A stretch of DNA of 64,000 nucleotides from Bacillus sp. T33-2 (GTDB taxonomy: Bacteria; Bacillota; Bacilli; Bacillales; Cytobacillaceae): assembly GCF_002860205.1 (NCBI RefSeq), contig NZ_PGVB01000022.1, forward strand, positions 1-64,000, in the 5' to 3' direction. A model generated the notes under the pieces. The model searched no databases. It was not told the origin of the DNA and was given only the letters and a program-made list of their open reading frames with translations. Of this stretch, positions 35,052-42,097 are shown in pieces. The translations under genes and the position numbers were made by a program. How positions within the stretch are numbered: the first letter of the stretch is position 1; each line of letters begins with the position of its first letter.

Positions 35052-35687
35052 TTAATCAACAATCACATTTTTCTGTGGATTTTCCAGGAATTCAAAAGCC
35101 ATATGAATTTGTGATTCTGTATTCCTTTCAACCGAAAGCACAGGAAGATTGTTTTGAGGGAAAAAATTCACTTGCTTGGTCTCAATCCCCGTCTCGGCTT
35201 TTCCTCCGACTATCCCGCATTGGATAAACATTTTATATACATGATACGGTGATGGCGGGTGGGGATGGCATTTTTTATCTAACACAGCCAGCAGCCTCAA
35301 GGGAACCACCTCAAAACCGGCCTCCTCTTTTACCTCCTTTACGGCAACTTCAGATGGAGTAAGCCCAATGTCCGCCCAGCCTCCGGGCAATGACCATTTG
35401 CCATCCAGCTGTTCCTGGACCAGCAAAATCCTGTCCTGATTAAAAACAACCGCCCTGACATCCACTTTAGGTGTTTGGTACCCGGTTTCATTTGCGAACA
35501 GTTTTGTTATCGTTTCAACCTTTAAATCGGTATATTCAGCCAATATCTCGACACTGAGTTCTCTTAATTGCTGGAATCGTTCAATATCATATATATCCTT
35601 GGAATAAGTCAAGCCAGCCTGGGATATGGCCTGTATTTGTTTCGCCCATTCCAGCCATTTAACCTGTCCGTTTCCCTGTTCGCGCAT
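35052..35687 (-). CDS. Nudix hydrolase with YjhB-type N-terminal domain
   Basis: A 211-aa protein. Residues 1-70 form the helical N-terminal domain that often precedes Nudix hydrolases (PF12535). The Nudix domain follows with the box GWADIGLTPSEVAVKEVKEE plus AGF, where the usual Arg is Lys, still a workable magnesium site. It probably hydrolyses ADP-ribose or a similar nucleoside diphosphate derivative, as annotated for YjhB. It is a single gene. Confidence 0.87.
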   Translation of the reverse strand: MREQGNGQVKWLEWAKQIQAISQAGLTYSKDIYDIERFQQLRELSVEILAEYTDLKVETITKLFANETGYQTPKVDVRAVVFNQDRILLVQEQLDGKWSLPGGWADIGLTPSEVAVKEVKEEAGFEVVPLRLLAVLDKKCHPHPPSPYHVYKMFIQCGIVGGKAETGIETKQVNFFPQNNLPVLSVERNTESQIHMAFEFLENPQKNVIVD

Positions 35688-35748
35688 GGATTTTGCCCCT
35701 TTTCTATACGAAAACTTTTCCAGTGTGTTTTATAAATATATACTATCA

Positions 35749-35850
35749 TAACTTGAGTCTTGCAAAAAACTTGTCGTAAAGATTGTCTAGTTTTGTCATA
35801 CCTTGAAAACTTCATAAAAATAAGAATGACATCCCTTTAATCACTGGAAA
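35749..35850. repeat. Direct repeat A, left boundary of the 4.8-kb AT-rich block
   Basis: TAACTTGAGTCTTGCAAAAA begins a ~100-base stretch that recurs at 40606-40710. The two share TAACTTGAGTC, TGTCGTAAA and AATAAGAATGACATCCCTTT in the same order and orientation with similar spacing; the middle differs. Non-coding. It may be a diverged end of a mobile element. Confidence 0.75.
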
Positions 35851-35970
35851 TGGAAGTAACTGGCACGAAAAGATGTAAATTCACCCTGTTGCTCATTAGT
35901 TGCAGGGAATTCTGTCGGCTACCCTGGTCAATCGTTCTTGTAAAATGCATGATAATCTAACCGATCGAGA

Positions 35971-36004
35971 AAAAATAAAACTTGCCGACTTTGGCAAGTT
36001 TTAT
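35971..36004 (-). terminator. Terminator of the MetX-like gene
   Basis: AACTTGCC and GGCAAGTT pair around CGACTT, with T-rich sequence after it on the minus strand. Confidence 0.85.
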
Positions 36005-36028
36005 CAGGAAATCCCTTGTGCCTTAGGT

Positions 36029-37105
36029 TCAGGTAAGTTTGGTTACGGTTTTTGCAACGTTTATGGCTAATAGCTCGTTAAGATGCTTATCAATTTGATC
36101 ATGATAATCCTTTCCCTCAACACCGAATAAACCGAAGTGTCCAGCAATGCTATTGATCATTCTTAGTTCACTATTTGGAATCATTTTTTGTTCTTCTATG
36201 CAGTCCCTTGGCGGGAAAAATATATCTTCGTCAATTGGCATAACGAACACTTTGGCTTTTATTCTGCCGAGTGCTTCCTGGAGATTTCCATTTGTCAGTC
36301 TACTAACATCTCCTCGTTGCCATTTCCAAGCCATTGAAAGCAAGGCATTAGGATCCATCATTCCAAACAATGGTTGAAGAAAGCCAGAAATAAAATCGTC
36401 TAATGTATGAACACCAAATAATGTCCATTTTTCCTGTTTATAAAATTCCGTGCTCAATCCCATGATCGCCCAAATGTTCGCATGCCTTTTCAATCCATCG
36501 GCCACTTCTGTGCAAGATTGGTAGTTTCCACCATTCCAGCCTGGATCAGATGTAATCGCTTCCATTAAAGTGGTTGTAAATAAAAAGTCATGTGGTGTGT
36601 TTTTAGCAGTCCCGGCAATAGGAGCAGCCCGCTTAACCATATCAGGATATCTCACCGCCCATTCGTAAGTTTGCTGCGCTCCCATTGAACCACCAACAAC
36701 AAGAGCAATTTCTTTGATGCCCCATTTTTCGGTTATTAACTGGTACTGAGCTCGTACATCATCTCCAATTCTGACATTCGGAAAATTAGCCATATTGACA
36801 GGAGCTGGGCTGTTATGCGGAGAACTGGACAGTCCATTTCCGATTTGATTAATGATGATAATAAAATATTCGTTTGGGTTCAGGGCTCGATCAGTTCCAA
36901 TATACGCTTCCATATCTTTGTTTGTTCCCGAAAACCATGTGGGAATAATAATGACATTGTCTTTCGCTTCGTTCAACTCTCCGAATGTTGCATATGCCAA
37001 TTTACAGTTGGGGATGCTGCCGCCTTCTTCTAATTCAAAATCGCCCAGGTTGTAAATTTTGTATGGTCCATGATTCTCTTGGGTGTAATATGTATTTTCA
37101 AACAT
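36029..37105 (-). CDS. MetX-like alpha/beta hydrolase
   Basis: A 358-aa alpha/beta hydrolase related to homoserine O-acetyltransferase. Nucleophile Ser lies in VVGGSMGAQQ, Asp in MPIDEDIFFPP, His in SIAGHFGLFG. The early part NCKLAYATFGELN matches the MetX family. The adjoining substrate loops differ from true MetX (which has GGQMG-GM), so acyl-transfer to homoserine is not assured. GGAGGGTGG lies upstream of ATG 37105; a TTG 6 nt earlier is possible. It is the first gene inside the repeat-flanked block. Confidence 0.8.
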   Translation of the reverse strand: MFENTYYTQENHGPYKIYNLGDFELEEGGSIPNCKLAYATFGELNEAKDNVIIIPTWFSGTNKDMEAYIGTDRALNPNEYFIIIINQIGNGLSSSPHNSPAPVNMANFPNVRIGDDVRAQYQLITEKWGIKEIALVVGGSMGAQQTYEWAVRYPDMVKRAAPIAGTAKNTPHDFLFTTTLMEAITSDPGWNGGNYQSCTEVADGLKRHANIWAIMGLSTEFYKQEKWTLFGVHTLDDFISGFLQPLFGMMDPNALLSMAWKWQRGDVSRLTNGNLQEALGRIKAKVFVMPIDEDIFFPPRDCIEEQKMIPNSELRMINSIAGHFGLFGVEGKDYHDQIDKHLNELLAINVAKTVTKLT

Positions 37106-37279
37106 AAACAAACCACCCTCCGTAAATTTTTATAATATTCATAATTATTATAATATGAGAGTTTTAAAGTAGGCAATTTTAAAACCAGACAGATAATAAC
37201 CTTAAACAAATCAGCTGCGCAACAGCCCCCATTCATATGGAGCGGCTGACCTATGCTTTAGCAGACGTTAGGCAAATAA

Positions 37280-37317
37280 ATAAGCCATCTGCAATTTCAC
37301 CCTTGCTGATGGCTTTA
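37280..37317. terminator. Hairpin between MetX-like gene and ferritin gene
   Basis: AAGCCATC and GATGGCTT enclose an 18-nt loop and are flanked by AAATA and TATC. The rest of 37106-37628 shows no intact gene; a minus-strand stretch near 37350-37445 looks like a short coding relict. Confidence 0.6.
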
Positions 37318-37628
37318 TCTATTTGTTTCTATACTTATGAATCAACATTTCCGGCTGCACGTTCTAGGATCTACATAATCGGGATGGTCTTTTATAATGG
37401 CATCTACTTCCATATCAATGAGAATATCTGCTGCCCGCGGTGCACGATATTATCAATCTGCCTTAATTGCCTGTAAATTCTTCCGCATGTGCCTGTTGTA
37501 CTGGAAATGACAGTAAAAATGATGCCGCCAGAAAGAATGCTCATTTCAAACGAAATAATGTACAAGGGGAGTTAGCATAAGTCAAATATATGGGATAAAG
37601 ACACTGTTTCAACGAACATAAACAAGTG

Positions 37629-38153
37629 TTATCCAGGGGGAACGGTTGTGCCAACGGCAGCAGCAGGCTGTCTTTGCCCTAATTCCTGATCTAAAATCAA
37701 GATAGCAGCAGGGTTATTTTGAGCGAGCCTTAAACGATCTACAATTGTTTGACTCTGAGCTTCTTCTTCAACTTGTTCTCTTAAGAAATCTTGTATGATA
37801 ACCAAAGTTTGTTGATCATTAGCTTGCAAGACATAATTGTAGGCTTGACGATATGAATTTGTTACAAATTGTTCATGCTCCAATACTCTTTGAAATGCTT
37901 CCAAAGGTGTCCCAAAACCAATTGGTTGTGCTGGCAAAGACCTTAGTTCGACAGTTCCGCCGCGATCAACCAGGTAATCCATAAGCGTTAACATGTGAGT
38001 TCGTTCTTCCTCCGATTGTAACCTCAGCCATGTTCCCATCCCTCTAAGATTTATTTTATTCATATAGTTTGACATGGCTAGATACAATGCGGATGAAACG
38101 TGTTCAAGTTGAATTAAATTGTTCACCAAATTTTGTATTTGTTCATTAATCAT
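37629..38153 (-). CDS. Ferritin-like iron-storage protein
   Basis: A 174-aa four-helix bundle protein of the non-haem ferritin family. Ferroxidase-type positions are visible: QLEHVSSALYLAMSNY (first Glu), RLQSEEERTHMLTLMDYL with E-x-x-H, and LEHEQFVTNSY on helix 3. Helix 4 carries REQVEEEAQSQ. It would oxidise Fe(II) and store Fe(III) in a cage. The C terminus is extended, with Gln and Pro-rich QRQPAAAVGTTVPPG. It is the last gene of the minus-strand run that includes the hydrogenase-maturation set and the peroxiredoxin. Confidence 0.85.
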   Translation of the reverse strand: MINEQIQNLVNNLIQLEHVSSALYLAMSNYMNKINLRGMGTWLRLQSEEERTHMLTLMDYLVDRGGTVELRSLPAQPIGFGTPLEAFQRVLEHEQFVTNSYRQAYNYVLQANDQQTLVIIQDFLREQVEEEAQSQTIVDRLRLAQNNPAAILILDQELGQRQPAAAVGTTVPPG

Positions 38154-38237
38154 CTTTCACCCTCCTGCATTTTATAAGTGACATCCTTGTAATGTTAACT
38201 TCTAGTTCAAGCACTCTTTGTTCTAGAAAAGAAAATA

Positions 38238-38702
38238 TTAATCTTCCTTCTTTTTCGTAATGATATTTTTAATGGCTACTTTTACATTATCGATAAGCAA
38301 ATCCCATTTTTGATGCAGCGTTTGACTTAGTCCAATATGAAACCTTATTTCATAAGGTTCCACTCCTATCAGAAAACCTTTTATTTTATCTTTCTCATTA
38401 GCCAATACGTGAAATAAGTGCAGGTTATGTGGTGATATATCTAATCTTTCATGTTGATGTAAATTTGCAAGAGGGTAGTTGGATATATCCCCTGGTTCCT
38501 TTCCTGAGATTACAGCATCAAGTATGATCACAAAGCTTGCTCCTTCAATCTGTTCAATGCAATAATCGATATCCGACTCCCCAACCAAGTAACTAATGTT
38601 CGAGGTGCATTCACGCTTCTTAAGTTCCTCAACAAGATAGATGCCGATACCATCATCCATCATTAATTGATTCCCAATTCCCAATACCATTATTTTTTCC
38701 AT
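38238..38702 (-). CDS. Hydrogenase maturation protease (M52, HyaD/HybD type)
   Basis: A 154-aa endopeptidase of peptidase family M52. These remove the C-terminal extension of a [NiFe] hydrogenase large subunit after nickel insertion. It begins MVLGIGNQLMMDDGIGIYLVE, with the conserved nickel-binding Asp/Glu region; FVIILDAVISGKEPGDI contains the second Asp, and SPHNLHLFHVL the His. The start is ATG 38702 after AAAGGTGTTTTA. No hydrogenase structural gene is in the window, so the protease has no visible substrate here. Confidence 0.88.
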   Translation of the reverse strand: MEKIMVLGIGNQLMMDDGIGIYLVEELKKRECTSNISYLVGESDIDYCIEQIEGASFVIILDAVISGKEPGDISNYPLANLHQHERLDISPHNLHLFHVLANEKDKIKGFLIGVEPYEIRFHIGLSQTLHQKWDLLIDNVKVAIKNIITKKKED

Positions 38703-38792
38703 TAAAACACCTTTATCGTTTTTACGTGTTTTCCCGGACGATATACATGGGTGGCGCATTGACAGCGATGCTAAAGTCATTTGCCAAAGCTT

Positions 38793-38952
38793 TTAAAGTT
38801 CTTCAAGTAATGTCGTTTTCCCGGCGCCAGGAGAGCTCATTAGATTAATAACAAGGGTTTTATTATTTTGGAAGGTTTTCTCTATTAAATTTGGCAGCTA
38901 AGTTGTGGTCTTATGGAACATCGGCTTGAAGCTCAACTTTCATCTTTATCAC
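38793..38952 (-). pseudogene. hypB: Fragment of hypB (hydrogenase nickel-incorporation GTPase)
   Basis: A GTG at 38952 overlaps the end of hypA and starts MIKMKVELQADVP, then an in-frame TAA. Reading on gives LAAKFNREN, and after a frameshift NKTLVINLMSSPGAGKTTLL plus EEL, the unmistakable HypB start and Walker A loop, which then runs into a stop. About 170 C-terminal residues, including the GTPase and nickel sites, are missing. It is a nonfunctional relict. Confidence 0.85.
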
Positions 38953-39298
38953 TTCCTTCATAAGATTCCACTCTAAATGTTTCACCTGAGATGAGCAAAC
39001 TGTTTGGAAGATGACATTTAGGACACACTGCTATGCGATAGTCCGGTATAAATTCTTGCTGGCAAGTTTGACATTTGGCTTTCGCCACTTCACGTATAAT
39101 ATGTAAATGAGTATTGTCATCAATTAATCCTAAACCTTGTTTTCTCATAAAGAGAAAGGCTAACTCCAGGGCATCGGGCAAGACATTAGATAAATCGCCT
39201 ACAATAACTTCTATTTTGTTGACATGATTAATATTTCTCTGGATCGCATCTTCGCATACCAGGTTTATTACCTCCACCATAAGTGACATTTCATGCAT
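38933..39298 (-). CDS. hypA: Hydrogenase nickel-insertion protein HypA
   Basis: A 121-aa nickel chaperone for [NiFe] hydrogenase maturation. It begins MHEMSLM, whose His2 with Glu3 forms the nickel site. The zinc ribbon is CQTCQQ ... VCPKCH. It normally delivers nickel together with HypB, but hypB is broken here, so nickel insertion probably depends on another copy elsewhere or is lost. GAGAAGGTGTGATA precedes the ATG. The gene is intact. Confidence 0.93.
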   Translation of the reverse strand: MHEMSLMVEVINLVCEDAIQRNINHVNKIEVIVGDLSNVLPDALELAFLFMRKQGLGLIDDNTHLHIIREVAKAKCQTCQQEFIPDYRIAVCPKCHLPNSLLISGETFRVESYEGSDKDES

Positions 39299-39508
39299 TA
39301 TCACACCTTCTCTAATTATCCTTCTTTAAAGTTATGCAAACTAATTGAAATAAAGACCTTTCTGATAATGCCGGTACCGAAAGAATTTTCACTAAAGAGC
39401 TAAGTATATTCTAAATTCGAATAAGCTGGTACTGTTCGCTCGTTAGCCCTTTTATCTCTGTAAAATACTTATATAGACGATATCTAGTTATTGAACTCCC
39501 TCAATAAG

Positions 39509-39533
39509 AAAAGCGATCCCATTAAGAATCGCC
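39509..39533 (-). terminator. Terminator of the peroxiredoxin gene
   Basis: GCGATTC and GGATCGC pair around a 6-nt loop, and TTTTCTT follows on the minus strand. It lies between the peroxiredoxin stop and hypA. Confidence 0.65.
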
Positions 39534-39605
39534 TGAATGAACAAATGTTTCTTTGATTTTATAATTTGTAATCAAATAAAACACACTAAAAATTTCGAGC
39601 AGTCC

Positions 39606-40223
39606 TTAAATTCTCCCAATGTACTTTGGATCCCTAATAATTCCTGGTTGCCCTGGCACCCAATTAGCAGGGAGCACTTCTCCTGTCCTTCTACTATATT
39701 GTATGCCTTGAATTACCCTTAAAATCTCGTAAACATTTCTACCAACTTCTAAAGGGTTAAAGAATTTGGTAACAATCGTGCCTTCAGGATCTATAATGAT
39801 AGTTGCTCTGAGTGTAGCTCCAGTTTTCTCATTTAGTACTCTGTATGCTTTACTCATTTTATGTGTTCGGTCACTTAAAAGTGGAAACCTTACCTTTGAC
39901 GCAGATGGAGACACCTCAGTAAAAACTTTATGGGAATATACACTATCGGTACTTATAGCAAGTACTTCTGTATTTAGAAACTTCAGTTGTTCATAAATAG
40001 CAGCGACCGCTGCCAACTCTGTTGGTCAAACAAAAGTGAAATCACTTGCATAAAAAAATAAGATAACCCATTTTCCACGATAACTGTCCAGACGAACCTC
40101 TTTTATTTTCTTTTCAACATTGTCGTAAGCTTCTGCCACAAAAAGGGGTGCTAAATCATTTGTTTGAGCACAAAATGGAAGTGCACAGTCTTCTAAAACG
40201 CCCATAGGCCTTATAAATTCCAT
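39606..40223 (-). CDS. AhpC/TSA peroxiredoxin with in-frame UGA at the peroxidatic Cys (probable selenoprotein)
   Basis: A 205-residue peroxiredoxin if the UGA at 40026-40028 is read. N-terminal 65 codons end ASDFTFV, UGA follows, then PTELAAVAA; the family consensus is DFTFVCPTE, so UGA replaces the peroxidatic Cys (residue 66). The frame continues without gaps to [11 protein letters not shown] (conserved Arg) and GEVLPANW, where the family has the resolving Cys (VCP); that Cys is Leu. GAGGTGAAAA precedes the ATG. The catalytic-loop Pro is Ala. Both halves stay in one frame at family length and conservation, so a random nonsense mutation is unlikely. A GGUC-loop hairpin follows the UGA. It would reduce peroxides using Sec. 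Confidence 0.85.
40000..40013 (-). promoter_or_regulatory. Candidate bacterial SECIS hairpin
   Basis: On the mRNA (minus strand) the hairpin GCAGC-GGUC-GCUGC starts 13 nt after the UGA, with the GGUC loop at nt 18-21. The Escherichia coli fdhF SECIS has loop GGUC at nt 19-22 after its UGA. SelB recognises G and U of that loop. AGUUG (nt 8-12) can also pair with CAACU (37-41) to extend the stem below. Confidence 0.75.
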
Positions 40224-40385
40224 TTTTCACCTCAATTCATTTCACCTGAATGATTAGGCTTTAAATTGTATTTCAATACATTTGTATGTATGTTTGTTTG
40301 TCCAATTGAGCCTATTTTGGGTAAGTCTACAATTGATCACTTTACAATTTAAAAACAGAATTTTAGTGATATCTTCATGAATGCT

Positions 40386-40422
40386 AAAAGGGGTACTAAG
40401 TCATCTCACTTAGCATCCCTTT
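40386..40422. terminator. Long hairpin upstream of the peroxiredoxin gene
   Basis: AAAGGG-x-GCTAAGT pairs with ACTTAG-x-CCCTTT (complement reading) around six bases, with flanking A/T runs. The other parts of 40224-40605 show no gene. Confidence 0.55.
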
Positions 40423-40605
40423 ATCATACTAGGTTTTAAATTGAGCATCAATTAAGGAAGCAGAATCTGGCTTATCTTATAAGAAACATTATCTAATATT
40501 AGCACCAGCTTCTTTCGCTAACAGAGAAGCCTAAAAAAGAAAAAAGGTCCTTTGTCAAACTTTTATCAACAAGCGGCAAGTCGCTTTAGCTATTAAAATA
40601 ATTTA

Positions 40606-40710
40606 TTAACTTGAGTCATGCAAAAAAGCTGTCGTAAAAAATGTCGCTTTTTAGCTTGTTTTGAAATATGCATTAAAATAAGAATGACATCCCTTTAATA
40701 GTGGAAATTG
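40606..40710. repeat. Direct repeat B, right boundary of the AT-rich block
   Basis: TAACTTGAGTCATGCAAAAA and AATAAGAATGACATCCCTTT delimit this copy, matching repeat A at 35749 in order, orientation and length with about 75 percent visible identity at the ends. Non-coding. Confidence 0.75.
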
Positions 40711-40757
40711 TAGGTTACCACACCAATAGGGAAAATTCCTGAAAAAAGGAGATATAT

Positions 40758-40922
40758 TTGTACGGACTCACGAACAATATTGTGGACCTTATTTCTACAA
40801 ACCGCGCCAAAATCCAAATAAGCAAAGGAAAAATTAATGGTTTACAACCGGTATCCCACCTGACAGTTCGGCTAAAAGACAAAAACCCGGAAAGTTCCCT
40901 TTCCCGGAGCCGTCATGGATAA
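40758..40922 (+). CDS. Possible 54-aa basic protein
   Basis: AAAAAAGGAGATATA precedes a TTG start. The product begins MYGLTNNIVDLISTNRAKI and is basic, without Cys. Its 3' end overlaps the minus-strand terminator at 40881. The ribosome binding site is good, but the overlap with a terminator lowers confidence. No family is recognised. Confidence 0.3.
   Translation: MYGLTNNIVDLISTNRAKIQISKGKINGLQPVSHLTVRLKDKNPESSLSRSRHG
40881..40908 (-). terminator. Terminator of the Hsp20 gene
   Basis: On the minus strand CCGGGAAAG and CTTTCCGG pair with one bulge and TTTTTG follows, about 15 bases past the Hsp20 stop. Confidence 0.65.
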
Positions 40923-41362
40923 TCATTGAAACTTAACGTCAATTTTTTTCTTATTTCCTTGTTCGTCATTCAGTTTCGGCATGCGGATTTCAAGAACGCC
41001 ATTCCTGTATGTTGCTTTCGCCTCTTCCTCTGTGGAAACACTGGCTGGCAAGCGGACCGATCGTTGGAAGCTTGCTGTAAACCGCTCTTGCTTATGCATA
41101 TTTTCCTCTTTTATTTCGTTCATCCAGTTGACTGTTCCACTGATAGACAGAGATTATGATCATCGATGTGGTTCGTTACATCATCTTTCTTTTCTAATCC
41201 TGGGGTATCTGAAGTTGCAACTACTTCGGTTTCCGTTTCATATAAATCAATTCTGGGCATGCCGAAATTCTGGCTTAGACCGAATCCAGAATTAAAGAGT
41301 TGATTCAATCCCCACCTCATGTTATCAAGCTGGCGGAATGGTTCAAATGGTATTAGTGACAC
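40923..41362 (-). pseudogene. Frameshifted small heat-shock protein (Hsp20)
   Basis: The first frame (from ATG 41362) gives MSLIPFEPFRQLDNMRWGLN and the start of the alpha-crystallin domain (DLYETETEVVATSDTPGLEK), ending in TGA at 41120. The second frame resumes at SLSISGTVNWMNEIKEENMH and continues to FQRSVRLPASV, YRNGVLEIRMPKL and a short C-terminal tail. The two frames are joined by a one-base change near 41141-41160. Together they would make a ~146-aa Hsp20. In its present form the chaperone is truncated. It is the last gene behind three tiny genes on the same strand. Confidence 0.75.
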
Positions 41363-41426
41363 GTGAAATCGCCTCCTGATTCAATTTCAATCATTAGCAA
41401 TCTCAATGGTGAATTTTCAATATCCC

Positions 41427-41603
41427 TTACATAGGATTGATTGATGTTTCTTGAAATTCCGGTTTTCTTATACCTTCAGGTTTTTTGTTAAGCATGAACG
41501 CAAAATTTGGCGGGCGTCCGGTCAGCTCTTTGCCAACCCGTTTAAACTCTTCTTTAAGGAAACGTTCAATCTTCCTGCGCCTGCGGCCTGCTTTTGTTGC
41601 CAT
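41427..41603 (-). CDS. 58-aa basic protein of the tiny-gene cluster
   Basis: AAAGGAGGACTGCACA precedes the ATG. The product starts MATKAGRRRRKIERFLKEEF, then GKELTGRPPNFAFML and a Lys/Glu tail. The very basic start suggests nucleic-acid binding. No family is recognised. It overlaps the 45-aa gene by 38 bases and is 64 bases upstream of the Hsp20 gene, so these four genes are probably one transcript. Confidence 0.55.
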   Translation of the reverse strand: MATKAGRRRRKIERFLKEEFKRVGKELTGRPPNFAFMLNKKPEGIRKPEFQETSINPM

Positions 41604-41702
41604 TGTGCAGTCCTCCTTTAACGGTAGTTTTTAAACATTGCCCCTGAATTCCTGTAAATACTTGCTGGCATTGATCGGTGGTAATCGTAATCGTCTGTTT
41701 CA
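41566..41702 (-). CDS. 45-aa protein of the tiny-gene cluster
   Basis: Its ATG is formed by ATGA overlapping the stop of the 40-aa gene, the classic sign of translational coupling. The product begins MKQTITITTDQCQQVF, has two Cys (12 and 23) and a hydrophilic C terminus. Unknown family; it has no ribosome binding site of its own. Confidence 0.5.
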
Positions 41703-41822
41703 TAGTAGCAAATCCCCAGGATAAGCCCCGCGCCTGATCGAATCCCTGCAGGCGTTGCAAGATGGGCTGTCTCGTTGCCAAGAATAGAGTTCTTGTCCGC
41801 AATAGATACAGAATTCTGCCAT
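41700..41822 (-). CDS. 40-aa zinc-ribbon-like protein, first of the tiny-gene cluster
   Basis: GGAGGGGTAAGT precedes the ATG. Two CxxC-type pairs, CIYCGQ (Cys5/8) and CNACRD (Cys22/25), are spaced 14 residues apart, a minimal zinc ribbon. The C terminus is hydrophobic (YPGDLLL). A small zinc-binding protein of unknown role, coupled to the next gene by ATGA. The stretch 41823-42097 upstream is non-coding. Confidence 0.6.
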   Translation of the reverse strand: MAEFCIYCGQELYSWQRDSPSCNACRDSIRRGAYPGDLLL

Positions 41823-42097
41823 ACTTACCCCTCCTCACAGAATGGATGATTACCTTTGCACCATAAATATATAAAATGAAAAAACTACTATCAACACTGA
41901 TTTAAAGCGATTTCCCATAATTTTTTTTAATAATCCACCATTTTAAAAATTCACCTTATTATTTTTTATTTTTTCTTCTGGTTTCTTCGTTTTTCTCCGT
42001 CTCCCGAAAGAAATTTGGCTGCCCAGTTCACTATATCTGTTCATCAAAAACCGCCCAAATGGTAAACATAACAGTAAAAACCGGGAAGGTGAACAGA

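Noticed and set aside
37350-37445. Minus-strand relict reading PRAADILIDMEVDAIIKDHP
   Set aside because: Protein-like, but it has stops on both sides and I cannot name a family; mentioned under the hairpin entry only.
39606-40223. UGA read as tryptophan or as a plain nonsense mutation
   Set aside because: UGA ends many normal genes in the window, so the code is standard. A plain nonsense mutation is possible but does not explain the exact Cys position in two genes or the GGUC hairpin. I keep it as the alternative.
35749-40710. Calling the 4.8-kb block a composite transposon
   Set aside because: The two repeats show no recognisable transposase, terminal inverted repeats or target duplications, so only a direct-repeat-flanked block is claimed.
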